A stretch of DNA of 64,000 nt from Acidovorax delafieldii (GCA_002377855.1 DFQQ01000010.1:124001-188000); one strand, 5' to 3'; positions 1-9,030 are shown, counted from the first letter of the stretch. The notes: a model not told the origin generated them from the sequence alone. Translations and numbers: made by a program.

Positions 1-22
1 AAACATCGCTGAAAGGCACCCC

Positions 23-616
23 ATGAAATCTTGTCTGATAGTGATTGATGTGCAGGAATCATTCCGACATCGCCCGTTTTTTACCGCCACCGACCTGCCC
101 GCCTACCTGAGCGCGCAAAACGCATTGATCGAGGGCTGCGTTGCGCAGCAGGTGCCCGTGGTGCGGATCTTTCACGCCGAGGGGCCCCAGACGCCAGACA
201 ACCCGTTTTCCCCAGCATCGGGCCACGTGCGGCCGCTGGACGGGCTCACGCACTTCGACGCCGCCGCCACCTTCACCAAGTCACGCCACAGTGCCTTGGT
301 AGACACAGGCCTCGCGGTATGGCTGACACGGCACGGTATCCGTCACCTCATCATCAGCGGCATCCGCACTGAACAATGCTGCGAGACCACGGCGCGCCAC
401 GCGTCAGACATGGGCTGGACAGTGGATTACGTGCTGGACGCCACGCACACCTGGGACATGGTCCAGCCCAGCGGAGTGCCCCTGGCAGCAGCCGATATCA
501 AAGCGCGCACCGCCACCGTGCTGCAGGGCCGGTTCGCCATCGTGTGCACGGTGCAAGAAGCCCTGGCGCGGCTGCCTTCAGCCACCCAGCACGGCATGGC
601 CGAGGCAACCGCATGA
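23..616 (+). CDS. isochorismatase-family cysteine hydrolase
   Basis: Single-domain cysteine hydrolase of the isochorismatase-like family, 197 residues, the usual size. The Asp-Lys-Cys triad can be read as D9 (in VIDVQ), K86 (in FTKSRHS) and C119 (in TEQCCETT). Relatives cleave amide or vinyl-ether bonds of small metabolites such as nicotinamide or isochorismate; the substrate here cannot be told from sequence. The stop overlaps the next start as ATGA, so it is probably translated together with the DJ-1/PfpI protein that follows, with a GlxA-type regulator after that. A gaaagg ribosome-binding stretch precedes the ATG. Cytoplasmic; no signal peptide. Confidence 0.85.
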   Translation: MKSCLIVIDVQESFRHRPFFTATDLPAYLSAQNALIEGCVAQQVPVVRIFHAEGPQTPDNPFSPASGHVRPLDGLTHFDAAATFTKSRHSALVDTGLAVWLTRHGIRHLIISGIRTEQCCETTARHASDMGWTVDYVLDATHTWDMVQPSGVPLAAADIKARTATVLQGRFAIVCTVQEALARLPSATQHGMAEATA

Positions 617-1233
617 GCCCCGCAAGCCAGACGTTGGCCGTTTCCATCTTGGTGTTCGACGATATGGAGGCCCTCGACCTGGGTGGCCCTTACGAGGTAT
701 TCACCACGGCCACCCGCATGCACCAGCGCGCCCAACCGCAGGCGACGCCCGCATTCAGCGTGCAGTGCGTGGCCCGCACCTTGCAGCCCGTGCGGGCCCG
801 CGCCGGACTGCGGGTGCTGCCCGACGCAGACTTCACCCATGCCGCACCAGCCCATGTACTGATCGTGCCCGGCGGCGTGGTCGACAGGGCCGCGGCATGC
901 CCCGCCACCCTGGCGTGGGTGGCTGAGGCGGCGCAGGGCGCGCAGATCACGGCATCGGTCTGCACCGGGGCATTCATCCTGGCAGCCGCCGGTGTGCTGC
1001 GCGAAGGGCCCGTTACCACCCACTGGGAGGACATTGCCGATCTGCGCGCGCAATTCCCGCAACTTTCCGTGCAGGAAAACGTGCGCTGGGTGGACCAGGG
1101 CCGATGGGTCACCTCGGCGGGCATCAGCGCAGGCATTGACATGAGCCTGCACCTGGTCAGCCGCCTGATGGGCCCTGCGCTTGCACAGCGCACCGCCCGG
1201 CAGATGGACACGCCCTGGCATCCTGCGCCATGA
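613..1233 (+). CDS. DJ-1/PfpI (GlxA-type) single-domain protein
   Basis: 206-residue class I glutamine-amidotransferase-like protein of the DJ-1/PfpI superfamily. The nucleophile elbow is visible as SVCTGA with C117, preceded by the IVPGG strand near residues 84-88, and a THWED stretch follows, as in GlxA N-terminal domains. It has no AraC-type HTH, so it is an enzyme or sensor-like domain rather than a regulator. The start was chosen at the ATG that overlaps the upstream stop (ATGA); the frame stays open further upstream, but that part is antisense-like noise. It is coupled to the upstream hydrolase and followed by a full-length GlxA-type regulator that shares its fold, suggesting duplication. 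Function unknown. Confidence 0.8.
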   Translation: MSPASQTLAVSILVFDDMEALDLGGPYEVFTTATRMHQRAQPQATPAFSVQCVARTLQPVRARAGLRVLPDADFTHAAPAHVLIVPGGVVDRAAACPATLAWVAEAAQGAQITASVCTGAFILAAAGVLREGPVTTHWEDIADLRAQFPQLSVQENVRWVDQGRWVTSAGISAGIDMSLHLVSRLMGPALAQRTARQMDTPWHPAP

Positions 1234-1338
1234 TGGATGGGCTTGTGGCAGCCTCAGCGCGCGCCACGGGCCACCAACAGCGCCACTGCGCCCATGACAT
1301 CCCACGCGGCCATCGGAGTCCGCCGCCAATCACCTGCC

Positions 1339-2325
1339 ATGCGCCCCATCCACGTTTACTTTGCCCTGCTTCCTCACAGCCTGGTGCTGGACTGGGCCGG
1401 CCCGGCCGAGGCCCTGCGCATTGCCAACCAGCTGCTCATCGGCAGCGGCCAGCCCGCCCGGTTCGTGCTGCATTTCTCCAGCCCCACACCGCAAAGTGAG
1501 ACCTCTGTCGGGGCCATGCTCACGGGTCTGGAGCCATTGCCTGACTCCTTGCCCGAGCCAGCCTGGGTGGTGCTGGTGGGCTTGCCGGGCCAGCGCATTG
1601 ACGTGGACACCGCGCAAACCCGGGCCCTGCTGCATTGGCTGCGCGGCTTGCGGCTGGCCGTAGGGCAGCTCGAGTTGGTGACCGTCTGCGCCGGGGCAGT
1701 GCTCGCGGCGCATGCGGGCCTGCTCACCGGCCGCCGCGCCACCACACACCACCAGCACCTGAGCGAACTCAGCCAAGTGGACCCGCGCTGCGATGTGGCA
1801 GCCAACCGCGTGTTTGTGGCCGATGGCCCCGTGCACAGCAGTGCCGGGGTGACCACGGGCATAGACTTGTTGCTGCACCGCATCAGCGAAACCTGCGGCC
1901 CGGCATTGGCTGCGCAGGTGGCCCAGGCCATGGTGGTGGCCCTGCGCCGCGGGCCCGACGACCCGGAGTTTTCGCCGTTCTTGCACCACCGCAACCACAT
2001 GCACCCAGCCCTGCACCGCGTGCAGGACGCCATCGGGCAACAACCACAGGCACCGTGGAATGTGCCGGCGATGGCAGGGGTGGCGCACACCTCGCCCCGG
2101 CACCTCACCCGCCTGTTTCTGGAACACGCAGGCATTGCACCGCTGCAGTACCTGCGCCGCATCCGGCTGGCCACCGCAGAGGCGGCCCTGCAATCGGGCC
2201 ACAACGTGACACAGGCAGCGGAGTTGGCCGGCTTCAGCTCTGACACGCAACTGCGCAGAGCCTGGCACCAGTTCGGCCGCAGCGGCACGCCCTCGCAGCA
2301 AGGCAGTGCGGCGCGCACGCACTGA
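1339..2325 (+). CDS. GlxA-family AraC-type transcriptional regulator
   Basis: 328-residue regulator with an N-terminal DJ-1/PfpI domain (VCAGAV elbow, then GRRATTHH) and a C-terminal AraC-type double HTH over roughly the last 95 residues (TSPRHLTRLF for the first helix pair, AAELAGFSSDTQLRRAWHQFG for the second). The chosen start gives MRPIHVYFALLP, which is where GlxA homology begins; an in-frame ATG at 1237 would add 34 unlikely residues. It probably controls the two upstream genes on the same strand, about 105 bp away. Related regulators respond to small nitrogen compounds (GbdR, ArgR of Pseudomonas, CdhR); the ligand here is unknown. Confidence 0.85.
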   Translation: MRPIHVYFALLPHSLVLDWAGPAEALRIANQLLIGSGQPARFVLHFSSPTPQSETSVGAMLTGLEPLPDSLPEPAWVVLVGLPGQRIDVDTAQTRALLHWLRGLRLAVGQLELVTVCAGAVLAAHAGLLTGRRATTHHQHLSELSQVDPRCDVAANRVFVADGPVHSSAGVTTGIDLLLHRISETCGPALAAQVAQAMVVALRRGPDDPEFSPFLHHRNHMHPALHRVQDAIGQQPQAPWNVPAMAGVAHTSPRHLTRLFLEHAGIAPLQYLRRIRLATAEAALQSGHNVTQAAELAGFSSDTQLRRAWHQFGRSGTPSQQGSAARTH

Positions 2326-2352
2326 AGTTTTTCGGAAGCGTTTTTATGGGAA

Positions 2353-2408
2353 TTTTGCCTGCAGCGCCTATTTATTCAGCGCGAGCAGCTATTAATTAGA
2401 TAGCAAAA
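2353..2408 (+). repeat. interspersed two-dyad repeat, copy 1
   Basis: Copy of the window-wide repeat: gcgcctatttattcagcgcg, then gagcagctat, then a second dyad ending gatagcaaaa. It lies in the space between the GlxA-type regulator and the end of the convergent ppk2 gene. Confidence 0.8.
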
Positions 2409-2485
2409 TCTGCACTTACCCAGGCCACATCGCAACGGAGGGCGCAGCCAAGCCAGGCCCAGCCTGCGGCCCGTGGATGCACGGC

Positions 2486-3418
2486 TCAGTACACCTCGGG
2501 CACGTACATCGACGCGGGCACTGGCTGGCGGAAATACTCGGGGTTGCGCACCCGGTCTGGCAACACCACCGGGGCGTGGGGCACTTCCTGGTAGGGCAGT
2601 TGGCTGAGCAAGTGGTGGATGCAGTTGAGCCGGGCTTTTTTCTTGTCCACGGCCTGCACCACCCACCACGGCGCCTCGGGGATGTGGGTGCGCTCGAGCA
2701 TGGTTTCCTTGGCCTTGGTGTAGGCCTCCCAGCGCACGCGGCTTTCCAGGTCCATGGGGCTGAGCTTCCACTGCTTGAGCGGGTCGTGGATGCGCCCCAG
2801 AAAACGCAGATGCTGCTCTTCATCAGTGATGGAAAACCAGTATTTGACCAGCGTGATGCCTGAGCGCACCAGCATCTTTTCAAACTCGGGAACGGTGCGG
2901 AAGAACTCCTCGTACTCGTCGTCCGAGCAAAAGCCCATCACACGCTCGACGCCCGCACGGTTGTACCAACTGCGGTCAAACAGCACAATTTCGCCTGCCG
3001 CCGGCAGGTGCGCCACGTAGCGCTGAAAGTACCACTGCGTGCGTTCGCGGTCATTGGGCGCGGGCAGTGCAGCCACGCGCGCCACACGCGGGTTCAGCCG
3101 CTGGGTGATGCGCTTGATGACACCGCCCTTGCCTGCAGCGTCACGCCCCTCAAACAGGATCACCACCTTCTGGCGGCTGTGCTGCACCCAGTCCTGCAGC
3201 TTGACGAGCTCGCCCTGCAGGCGAAACAGCTCCTTGAAATAGCGCTGGCGTTCCAGCTTGTCGGTGGCGACCAGATCGCCGTCCTCGTCCACATTGCGGT
3301 CTTCGATTTCCAGCTCCAGTTCCTCGTCGTAGCTGTCAATCAGATCGTTGGCGATGCGCTGCATCAGGTCTTGGGCGTCGAACGGTGCGTTCTGAAACAT
3401 GGCGATCAAGCGGTGCAA
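2486..3418 (-). CDS. ppk2: polyphosphate kinase 2 (PPK2)
   Basis: PPK2-family kinase, up to 310 residues (304 if the second Met at 3400, MFQNAPFD, is used). It transfers phosphate between polyphosphate and nucleoside diphosphates, mostly in the direction of nucleotide synthesis in this family. Walker A is GRDAAGKGG (residues 91-99), Walker B is VLFDRSWYNRAGVE (about 145-158), and the lid region with the basic RIHDPLKQWKLS stretch follows. An acidic N-terminal arm (DEELELEIED) precedes the domain. Length fits a single-domain (class I type) PPK2. It is divergent from the metal transporter gene at 3554 and has no operon partner. Confidence 0.93.
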   Translation of the reverse strand: MHRLIAMFQNAPFDAQDLMQRIANDLIDSYDEELELEIEDRNVDEDGDLVATDKLERQRYFKELFRLQGELVKLQDWVQHSRQKVVILFEGRDAAGKGGVIKRITQRLNPRVARVAALPAPNDRERTQWYFQRYVAHLPAAGEIVLFDRSWYNRAGVERVMGFCSDDEYEEFFRTVPEFEKMLVRSGITLVKYWFSITDEEQHLRFLGRIHDPLKQWKLSPMDLESRVRWEAYTKAKETMLERTHIPEAPWWVVQAVDKKKARLNCIHHLLSQLPYQEVPHAPVVLPDRVRNPEYFRQPVPASMYVPEVY

Positions 3419-3553
3419 AAGATGCGCAGATGCTGCCGCTCATTGGTGACAGAGGCGTGACAGCCACCAAACAGTCATCAAAACGTCACACCACGCCAGC
3501 ACCATGGCGGGCTGCCCGGCGAACGGGCATTTGCACTTCGCCAAAACTACTCC

Positions 3554-4687
3554 ATGACGGTCCACTCTGCTGGCACGGTGCCACATAACAGCTACGGCGG
3601 GGACGCAGCAGGCCTGGTGTGCGGCTACCTGATGCACGGCAGCGCGCCGGCCCAGCCGCTGGACAGCACGGCGGCAGCGCTGTGGCTGCGAGACCATCTC
3701 ACGCAAGCTGCATCTTCAGGCCAGCCCACAGCGCCTCAGCCCGCCCATACGCCGCTGCCCCCCGCTACCGCGGGGCCGCAGAACCCGGGGCCTCCCGCCC
3801 CCGGCCAAACTCCTTTTGTGTGGCTGCATTTCAACCTTGCGCACGCCCAGGCGCTGCGGTGGATACAACGGCATGCCCAGCTCCCCGATGCTTTTTTCGA
3901 GTCGCTCAAAGATGGCTCGCACTCCACCCGGATCGAGCGCGACGACGACGCCCTGATGGGGGTGCTCAACGACGCACACTTCGACTTTGCCTTCGAGCCC
4001 TTCGACATTGCCACGCTGTGGATCTGCGTATTGCCCCATGTGGTCGTCACTGCGCGCGCCCACCCGCTGCGCTCGGTGGACGCGCTGCGCACTGCGGTGC
4101 GGCAGGGGTACACACCGCGCTCCAGCGTGGCGCTGCTGGAGCAGCTGATGCGCACCCAGGCTGCCGGGCTGGTGGACATCGTGCGGGGCGTCACCCAGCG
4201 CATCGATGGCATCGAGGACGAGTTGCTGGGCGGACGGCTGAACCACAAGCGGGCACGGCTGGGTGTGCTTCGCAGGCTGCTGGTGCGCCTGCAGCGGTTG
4301 CTGGCTCCCGAGCCCGCGGCGCTGTTTCGGCTGCTGCAGCATCCGCCAAGCTGGATGGGCGCTGAAGACGTGCAGGAGCTGCGCGACTCCACCGAAGAGT
4401 TCTCGGTGGTGCTGCGTGACATGCAGGGCCTGCAAGAACGCATCAAGCTGCTGCAGGAAGAACTGGCTGCCAGCGTGCAAGAGGCCAACAGCCGCAGCCT
4501 GTTCGTGCTGACCGTGGTCACGGTGCTGGCACTGCCCATCAACATCCTCACCGGGCTGCTGGGCATGAATGTGGGGGGCGTGCCGCTGGCGGGCAGCGAA
4601 CACGGCTTTTGGGTAATCGTGTGCATCCTGGTGGTGTTCACAGCGGTGGCGGGCTGGCTGGCCCTGCGAGGCACCCGGGACAAGTAG
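3554..4687 (+). CDS. CorA/ZntB-family divalent metal transporter
   Basis: 377-residue member of the CorA superfamily of 2-TM metal channels. The hallmark GMN signature is at residues 337-339 (GMNVGG) at the end of TM1 (about 318-336), and TM2 follows at about 350-370, ending with a short basic tail. The long N-terminal cytoplasmic part contains the helical funnel, with ELLGGRLNHKRARLGVLRR and a glutamine/glutamate-rich coil just before TM1. Family members form pentamers and move Mg, Zn or Co. The N-terminal domain looks more like ZntB than CorA, but the direction of transport cannot be read from sequence. Probably monocistronic. Confidence 0.85.
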   Translation: MTVHSAGTVPHNSYGGDAAGLVCGYLMHGSAPAQPLDSTAAALWLRDHLTQAASSGQPTAPQPAHTPLPPATAGPQNPGPPAPGQTPFVWLHFNLAHAQALRWIQRHAQLPDAFFESLKDGSHSTRIERDDDALMGVLNDAHFDFAFEPFDIATLWICVLPHVVVTARAHPLRSVDALRTAVRQGYTPRSSVALLEQLMRTQAAGLVDIVRGVTQRIDGIEDELLGGRLNHKRARLGVLRRLLVRLQRLLAPEPAALFRLLQHPPSWMGAEDVQELRDSTEEFSVVLRDMQGLQERIKLLQEELAASVQEANSRSLFVLTVVTVLALPINILTGLLGMNVGGVPLAGSEHGFWVIVCILVVFTAVAGWLALRGTRDK

Positions 4688-4753
4688 GCACAAAGACCCG
4701 CGCATCTACAATGCCGCCCCTGCCCTGAAGACCCGGCCCCGCGCCCGCACAAC

Positions 4754-5608
4754 ATGAACATCGTCGTCAACGAAGAACTCAAAGCCTACATCGACCCCCT
4801 GACCCCCGAAGAGCACGATGCGCTGGAGCGCAGCATCCTGGCCGAGGGCTGCCGCGATGCCCTGGTGCTGTGGGGCGACGTGCTGGTGGATGGCCACAAC
4901 CGCTACGGCATTTGCCAAAAGCACGGCCTGCCTTTTCAAACCGTGCAAAACACCCGCTTCCAGTCGATGGAAGACGTGCATCTGTGGATGATTGACCAGC
5001 ACCTGGGCCGCCGCAGCGTGTCGGACTTTCAGCGTGGCGTGCTGGCTCTGCGTAAGCGCGAGATCGTGGCAGAGCGCCGCGCGCGCGCAGCCGCTGCGTT
5101 TGTCGCAGCCGCACCCGCAGAAGAGACTGCTGCGCCCGAGGCTGCAGCGTCATCTTCACCGGTGGCGGCGGCTGAAGACCTGAGCAGCCGCGAAGCGATT
5201 GCCCGCGCGGCGCGCCTGAGCAGCAGCCAGGTGGTCATGATCGAAAAAATCCAGAAGCAGGCGGCTCCCGAGCTGGTGGCAGCCGTGAAGTCCGGCACCA
5301 TCTCGCTCAATGCCGCCGCCGCTGTGGCCACCCTGCCTGCCGAAGAGCAAGTGGCCGCGGCAGCCGCAGGCAAGGACGAGCTCAAACAGGCCGCCAAACG
5401 CGTGCGCGACGCCAAGCGCAAGACCCGGGAGGAATCTGCACCGAAGGCCGGCGACGACGCACGCGCGCACTCGGATGCCATTGCCGGCGATGAGCTGTCA
5501 GCCCTGCGGGCGCGCGTTGCCGAGCTGACCGCAGAAAACGAAGCATTGCGCCAACAGCTGGCCCAGTTGCGCGCACAACTCTCTGCGGATGACGGACAGC
5601 CTTTTTGA
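4754..5608 (+). CDS. orphan ParB-like protein with C-terminal leucine zipper
   Basis: 284-residue protein with a ParB/sulfiredoxin-like N-terminal domain (about 1-75, including LTPEEHDALERSI and LVDGHNRYGI), a helical segment (RRSVSDFQRGVLALRKREIV), an Ala/Glu-rich linker (about 112-140), an HTH-like region (SREAIARAARLSSSQVVMIE and TISLNAAAAVATLP, about 150-205) and a C-terminal heptad zipper (LRARVAELTAENEALRQQL). Homologues are sometimes labelled plasmid replication/partition proteins, but no parA, parS or plasmid gene is near. The domains are those of a DNA-binding dimer; the real function is unknown. Neighbours are a metal transporter and sirB1. Confidence 0.75.
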   Translation: MNIVVNEELKAYIDPLTPEEHDALERSILAEGCRDALVLWGDVLVDGHNRYGICQKHGLPFQTVQNTRFQSMEDVHLWMIDQHLGRRSVSDFQRGVLALRKREIVAERRARAAAAFVAAAPAEETAAPEAAASSSPVAAAEDLSSREAIARAARLSSSQVVMIEKIQKQAAPELVAAVKSGTISLNAAAAVATLPAEEQVAAAAAGKDELKQAAKRVRDAKRKTREESAPKAGDDARAHSDAIAGDELSALRARVAELTAENEALRQQLAQLRAQLSADDGQPF

Positions 5609-5615
5609 TGGGGCC

Positions 5616-5640
5616 AGGGCGCTGAACAGCGGCGCCCTTT
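5616..5640 (+). terminator. possible terminator of the ParB-like gene
   Basis: Inverted repeat agggcgc / gcgccct with a 9-base loop, followed by only three T residues, just after the stop codon at 5608. Weak as a rho-independent terminator. Confidence 0.35.
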
Positions 5641-5901
5641 GGCGCAAGAGAATGCCCGAACGCTCAAAGGGCGTCAGACCAGTGGGTGGAATTGTCGGGT
5701 TCGCGTCGGAATGCACTCGGAATGAGTGGATGCCTCGGGTTGCTTCCCATGGGCAAGTACCCCTGCAAGCAGCTGGCGCATTCCATCGCCTGATTTCACG
5801 CCCGTCTTCGGCAAGTCTTGCCGCGCGGTGTGCGTTGTTGCAGCGCCCGGCAGCCCATCCCGACAAGCCACATCGCGACTCTGCAGATCGCAAACAGGTT
5901 C
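5641..5901. other. gene-free stretch between convergent genes
   Basis: No open frame here has family resemblance or a believable start. The region separates the convergent ParB-like and SirB1-type genes. I see no repeat or clear regulatory site. Confidence 0.5.
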
Positions 5902-6753
5902 TTAGTCGAGTGACCGCCGCAGGGCGCTGAGGCGATCAGCCACCATGTCCAAGTCGAGCCCATCCTCGGCATGGGCCAGGTAAGCTTCCAGATCCAGCAC
6001 GGCTTCCCTCGCATTCCCAAGCTCGGCATGGGCCAGGCCCCGGTCCCGCCGCTCGCCCCAGGTCTGCGGCGAAAGCACAATCAAGCGGTCCAGTACGGAG
6101 GTGAGCCGCTGCCAATCCTGCTGCGCGCGGTGCACCTCTTTGAGATTGCGCAGCATGCGGGCAATGATGTCGCGCGGCGTGGCGGCCTGCAGATACAGGC
6201 CCAGCGGCACGTCGTAGTCATCCACCAGACCGTTCTGGCGCTTGTAGGGCTCCAGCCGCTCGCAGAGGTCTTCACGGCTGAGCGATTGCCCCGTGGTCGG
6301 GTCCATGACCACCTGCCCCTTGGGTAGCAGCACCTTCACCATGAAGTGCCCCGGAAACCCCACACCGCGCACGTGCAGGCCCAACCCCTGGGCCAACTCC
6401 ATCCACAGCACGGCCAGGCTGATGGGAATGCCCCGGCGTGTGCGCAAGACCGCGTTCAGGTAACTGTTGTCGGGGTCGTAGTAATTGTTGACGTTGCCCG
6501 CGAAGCCCAGGTCCGCGAAAAAGAACTGGTTGAGCATGTGCAGCCGCTGCAGGGCCGGTGCATCGCTGGCCAGCCGGCGGCGGATGCGGGCCTGCATCTG
6601 GTCGACATCGCCGAGCAGTTGCTGCACATCCAGCTCGGGGTACTCGTCCTGGGCAATGCTCGCCGCCGCTTCCAGCAAAGGAAAGTGTTCATCGCTTTGC
6701 ACCAAGCAGGCGAAATATTCCAGTGACGAGGGGACGGAGTAACTCAGAGACAT
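5902..6753 (-). CDS. SirB1-family transglutaminase-like/TPR protein
   Basis: 283-residue SirB1-family protein. The transglutaminase-like N-terminal region contains NYYDPDNSYLNAVLRTRRGI and the GVGFPGHFMV motif characteristic of the family; a C-terminal TPR-like part (about 205-270) includes GERRDRGLAHAELGNAREAV. The conserved core normally has a Cys/His/Asp triad; here the position that would be Cys reads as Asn or Ser (YLNAVL), as in many SirB1 proteins, so catalysis is doubtful. Cytoplasmic. It lies downstream of murJ on the same strand, 115 bp apart. The molecular role of the family is not established. Confidence 0.85.
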   Translation of the reverse strand: MSLSYSVPSSLEYFACLVQSDEHFPLLEAAASIAQDEYPELDVQQLLGDVDQMQARIRRRLASDAPALQRLHMLNQFFFADLGFAGNVNNYYDPDNSYLNAVLRTRRGIPISLAVLWMELAQGLGLHVRGVGFPGHFMVKVLLPKGQVVMDPTTGQSLSREDLCERLEPYKRQNGLVDDYDVPLGLYLQAATPRDIIARMLRNLKEVHRAQQDWQRLTSVLDRLIVLSPQTWGERRDRGLAHAELGNAREAVLDLEAYLAHAEDGLDLDMVADRLSALRRSLD

Positions 6754-6868
6754 GGCAGATTTTTAGAGGGGACCCGCATGGGCGTCAAGGCGCAAAGCAG
6801 GGCTTTTCCCCGGCTGTTACATCTGATGCGCAGCGCTCGCGCTCGCGCTTGCGCGTGGCTTTGGCTTG

Positions 6869-8434
6869 CTAGCGACGCAGCATCAACCGCAGTTTGAGCC
6901 CAGCCGCCCACAGCGCGCCGAAATACACGACGGCAGCAGCGGCCATCAGCCCCAGCAGCAGCAGCACGCGCACACCACTTTGGGAGCGCAAGGCTACCCA
7001 GTCGAAATAGTGCGAGCCCCAGGCCAGCAACACCGCCAGCAAGGCGCTTGCCGCGATCACCTGCAAGGCAAAGCGCCCCCAACCCGGCTGCGGCTGATAA
7101 CTGCCGCGTCGCACCAAGCCGATCAGCAGCCAAAGTGCGTTGATCAGGGCACCCAGCCCAATGGACAGCGCCAGCCCGGCATGGTCGATGAGCGGCACGA
7201 GCACCGCATTCAGCACCTGGGTGATGACCAGCACCACGATGGCGATCTTCACCGGGGTGCGTACGTCCTGGCTGGCGTAGTAACCCGGTGCCAGCACCTT
7301 GATGGCCACCAGCCCCAGCAACCCTGCACCGTACCCGGCCAGCGCCACGGCGATCTGACCCACATCGGTATCTGTGAGCTTGCCGTAGTGGAACAAGGTG
7401 GCCACCAGCGGCTTGGCAAAGGTGAGCAATGCGACGGCACAAGGCACGGCCAGCAGCACCACGATGCGCAAGCCCCAGTCGAGCATGGCAGAGTATTTCC
7501 GCGCATCCCCCGCCGCTTTGGCGGCAGTGAGTTGGGGGGTGAGCACCACGCCCAACGCCACACCCAGAAGGGCGGTGGGAAACTCCATGAGCCGGTCGGC
7601 GTAAAAAAGCCAAGTGACACTGCCGGGAGCAAGGTACGACGCAATCTGCGTGTTGATCATGAGGGACACCTGCGCCACCCCCACACCCAGCAGGATGGGG
7701 GCCATCAACGTCAGTACCCGGCGCACGCCGGGCTCGGCCCAGGCTGCGCGCAGCGCGCCCCACGTCACTCCAATGCGGGGCATCAACCCCATGCGAAGCA
7801 GCACCGGAATCTGAACCCCCAGCTGCAGCACGCCTCCCAACATCACCCCGCCCGCCATGGCATAGATGGGCTCGATGCCGCGCGCTTCGAGCTGGGGGGC
7901 ACCCAACCAGGCCGCGGCGATCATGCAGATGTTGAGCAGCACGGGCGAGGCGGCGGGCACTGCAAAGTGCTTCCAGGTGTTGAGAATGCCTGCCGCCAGA
8001 GCGACCATGGACATGAAGCCGATGTAAGGGAACATCCAACGCGTCATCAACACCGCGGCGTCAAAAGCTTCGGGGCTTTGGCGCATGCCGCTGGCCAGCG
8101 CCCACACCAGGGCAGGTGCACCCACCACCCCGAGCACGCACGTCACGAGCAGGGTCCACGCCAATGCGGTGGCCACTGCGGAGATAAGACGGTGGGTGAC
8201 TTCGTCACCCTCCCTGGCTTTGGTGGTGGCCAGCACCGGCACAAAGGCCTGCGCAAACGCCCCCTCGGCAAACAGGCGGCGAAACAGGTTGGGAATGCGG
8301 AAGGCGACATTGAAGGCGTCCGTGAGGGCGCTGGCGCCAAACATGGACGCCATCAGCAGGTCGCGCGCCAGGCCCGTCACACGGGAGGCCAGGGTCAGCA
8401 AGGATACGGTGGAGGCGGCTTTGAACAGAGACAC
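6869..8434 (-). CDS. murJ: lipid II flippase MurJ (MviN)
   Basis: 521-residue polytopic membrane protein of the MOP exporter superfamily that flips lipid II across the inner membrane for peptidoglycan synthesis. The N-terminus after the chosen GTG start reads SLFKAASTVSLLTLASRVTG followed by LARDLLMASMFG and FRIPNLFRRLFAEGAFAQAF, the diagnostic MurJ opening. About 14 hydrophobic segments follow. An ATG 60 bases further upstream would add 20 residues with no family similarity, so GTG is preferred although no strong Shine-Dalgarno is visible. It is divergent from rpsT, an arrangement common in Burkholderiales. Confidence 0.95.
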   Translation of the reverse strand: MSLFKAASTVSLLTLASRVTGLARDLLMASMFGASALTDAFNVAFRIPNLFRRLFAEGAFAQAFVPVLATTKAREGDEVTHRLISAVATALAWTLLVTCVLGVVGAPALVWALASGMRQSPEAFDAAVLMTRWMFPYIGFMSMVALAAGILNTWKHFAVPAASPVLLNICMIAAAWLGAPQLEARGIEPIYAMAGGVMLGGVLQLGVQIPVLLRMGLMPRIGVTWGALRAAWAEPGVRRVLTLMAPILLGVGVAQVSLMINTQIASYLAPGSVTWLFYADRLMEFPTALLGVALGVVLTPQLTAAKAAGDARKYSAMLDWGLRIVVLLAVPCAVALLTFAKPLVATLFHYGKLTDTDVGQIAVALAGYGAGLLGLVAIKVLAPGYYASQDVRTPVKIAIVVLVITQVLNAVLVPLIDHAGLALSIGLGALINALWLLIGLVRRGSYQPQPGWGRFALQVIAASALLAVLLAWGSHYFDWVALRSQSGVRVLLLLGLMAAAAVVYFGALWAAGLKLRLMLRR

Positions 8435-8607
8435 CGCCGGGAGTGTATTCGCTGCGCGCGTGCCGCACCCTGGCGGGAACCCGTTGTTGCGCACACTTAC
8501 CCCTGGGGCTTGTGGGGAGGCAAAAGGCGCACCGACGCCAAAAACCCCGGGGCGGGCACCGGGACACGCTGAGCGGGGATGGAATGCGCCTGCTTTGTCT
8601 TGTGGGC

Positions 8608-8613
8608 TATAAT
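8608..8613 (+). promoter_or_regulatory. probable -10 box of rpsT
   Basis: A perfect TATAAT hexamer lies 44 bases before the rpsT start codon in the murJ-rpsT divergent space. No good -35 is seen at 17 bases, so the assignment rests on the -10 alone. Confidence 0.55.
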
Positions 8614-8657
8614 CGTCGGCTTTGCTGACATCATCCTCAGACTCAAGGAACTAAATC

Positions 8658-8957
8658 ATGGCATCCGCTAAACCAAAGAAAAAGAACCCACGCCTGGCGT
8701 CGGGCCGCAAGCGCGTCCGTCAGGACGTCAAGATCAACGCAGCCAATACATCGCTGCGTTCCAAATACCGCACTGCCGTCAAGAACGTCGAAAAGGCTGT
8801 TCTGGCTGGCGACAAGGTGAAGGCTGCTGAAGCTTTTGCCAAGGCACAAAGCGTGGTCGATACCGTTGCCGACAAGGGCATCTTCCACAAGAACAAGGCA
8901 GCTCGCGATAAGAGCCGCCTGGCAGCCAAGGTGAAAGCCCTGGCACTGGCCGCCTGA
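8658..8957 (+). CDS. rpsT: 30S ribosomal protein S20
   Basis: 99-residue, strongly basic, helical ribosomal protein S20 that binds 16S rRNA in the body of the small subunit. The N-terminus MASAKPKKKNPRLASGRKR and the internal NTSLRSKYRTAVKNV stretch are typical, and the C-terminus ends in the AARDKSRLAAKVKAL helix. It is slightly longer than E. coli S20 (87 residues), as usual in this group. A Shine-Dalgarno-like aaggaa precedes the ATG. Monocistronic, with its own -10 box and a strong terminator downstream. Confidence 0.97.
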   Translation: MASAKPKKKNPRLASGRKRVRQDVKINAANTSLRSKYRTAVKNVEKAVLAGDKVKAAEAFAKAQSVVDTVADKGIFHKNKAARDKSRLAAKVKALALAA

Positions 8958-9030
8958 CCCACTTCAGGCAAACAGCACGGGTAGCCTTCGCTGCCCGCCG
9001 TTTGTAACGGGTGCGCTATCAGCAAACATC

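Noticed and set aside
6825..6866. gcgctcgcgctcgcgcttgcgcg stretch after murJ as a repeat element
   Set aside because: Simple CG-rich slippage-type sequence; no match to the two-dyad family and no clear hairpin-plus-T terminator.
6866..8572. Open frame of 568 codons opposite murJ
   Set aside because: It is His/Gln/Gly-rich without domain marks, the usual antisense pattern of a GC-rich membrane protein gene.
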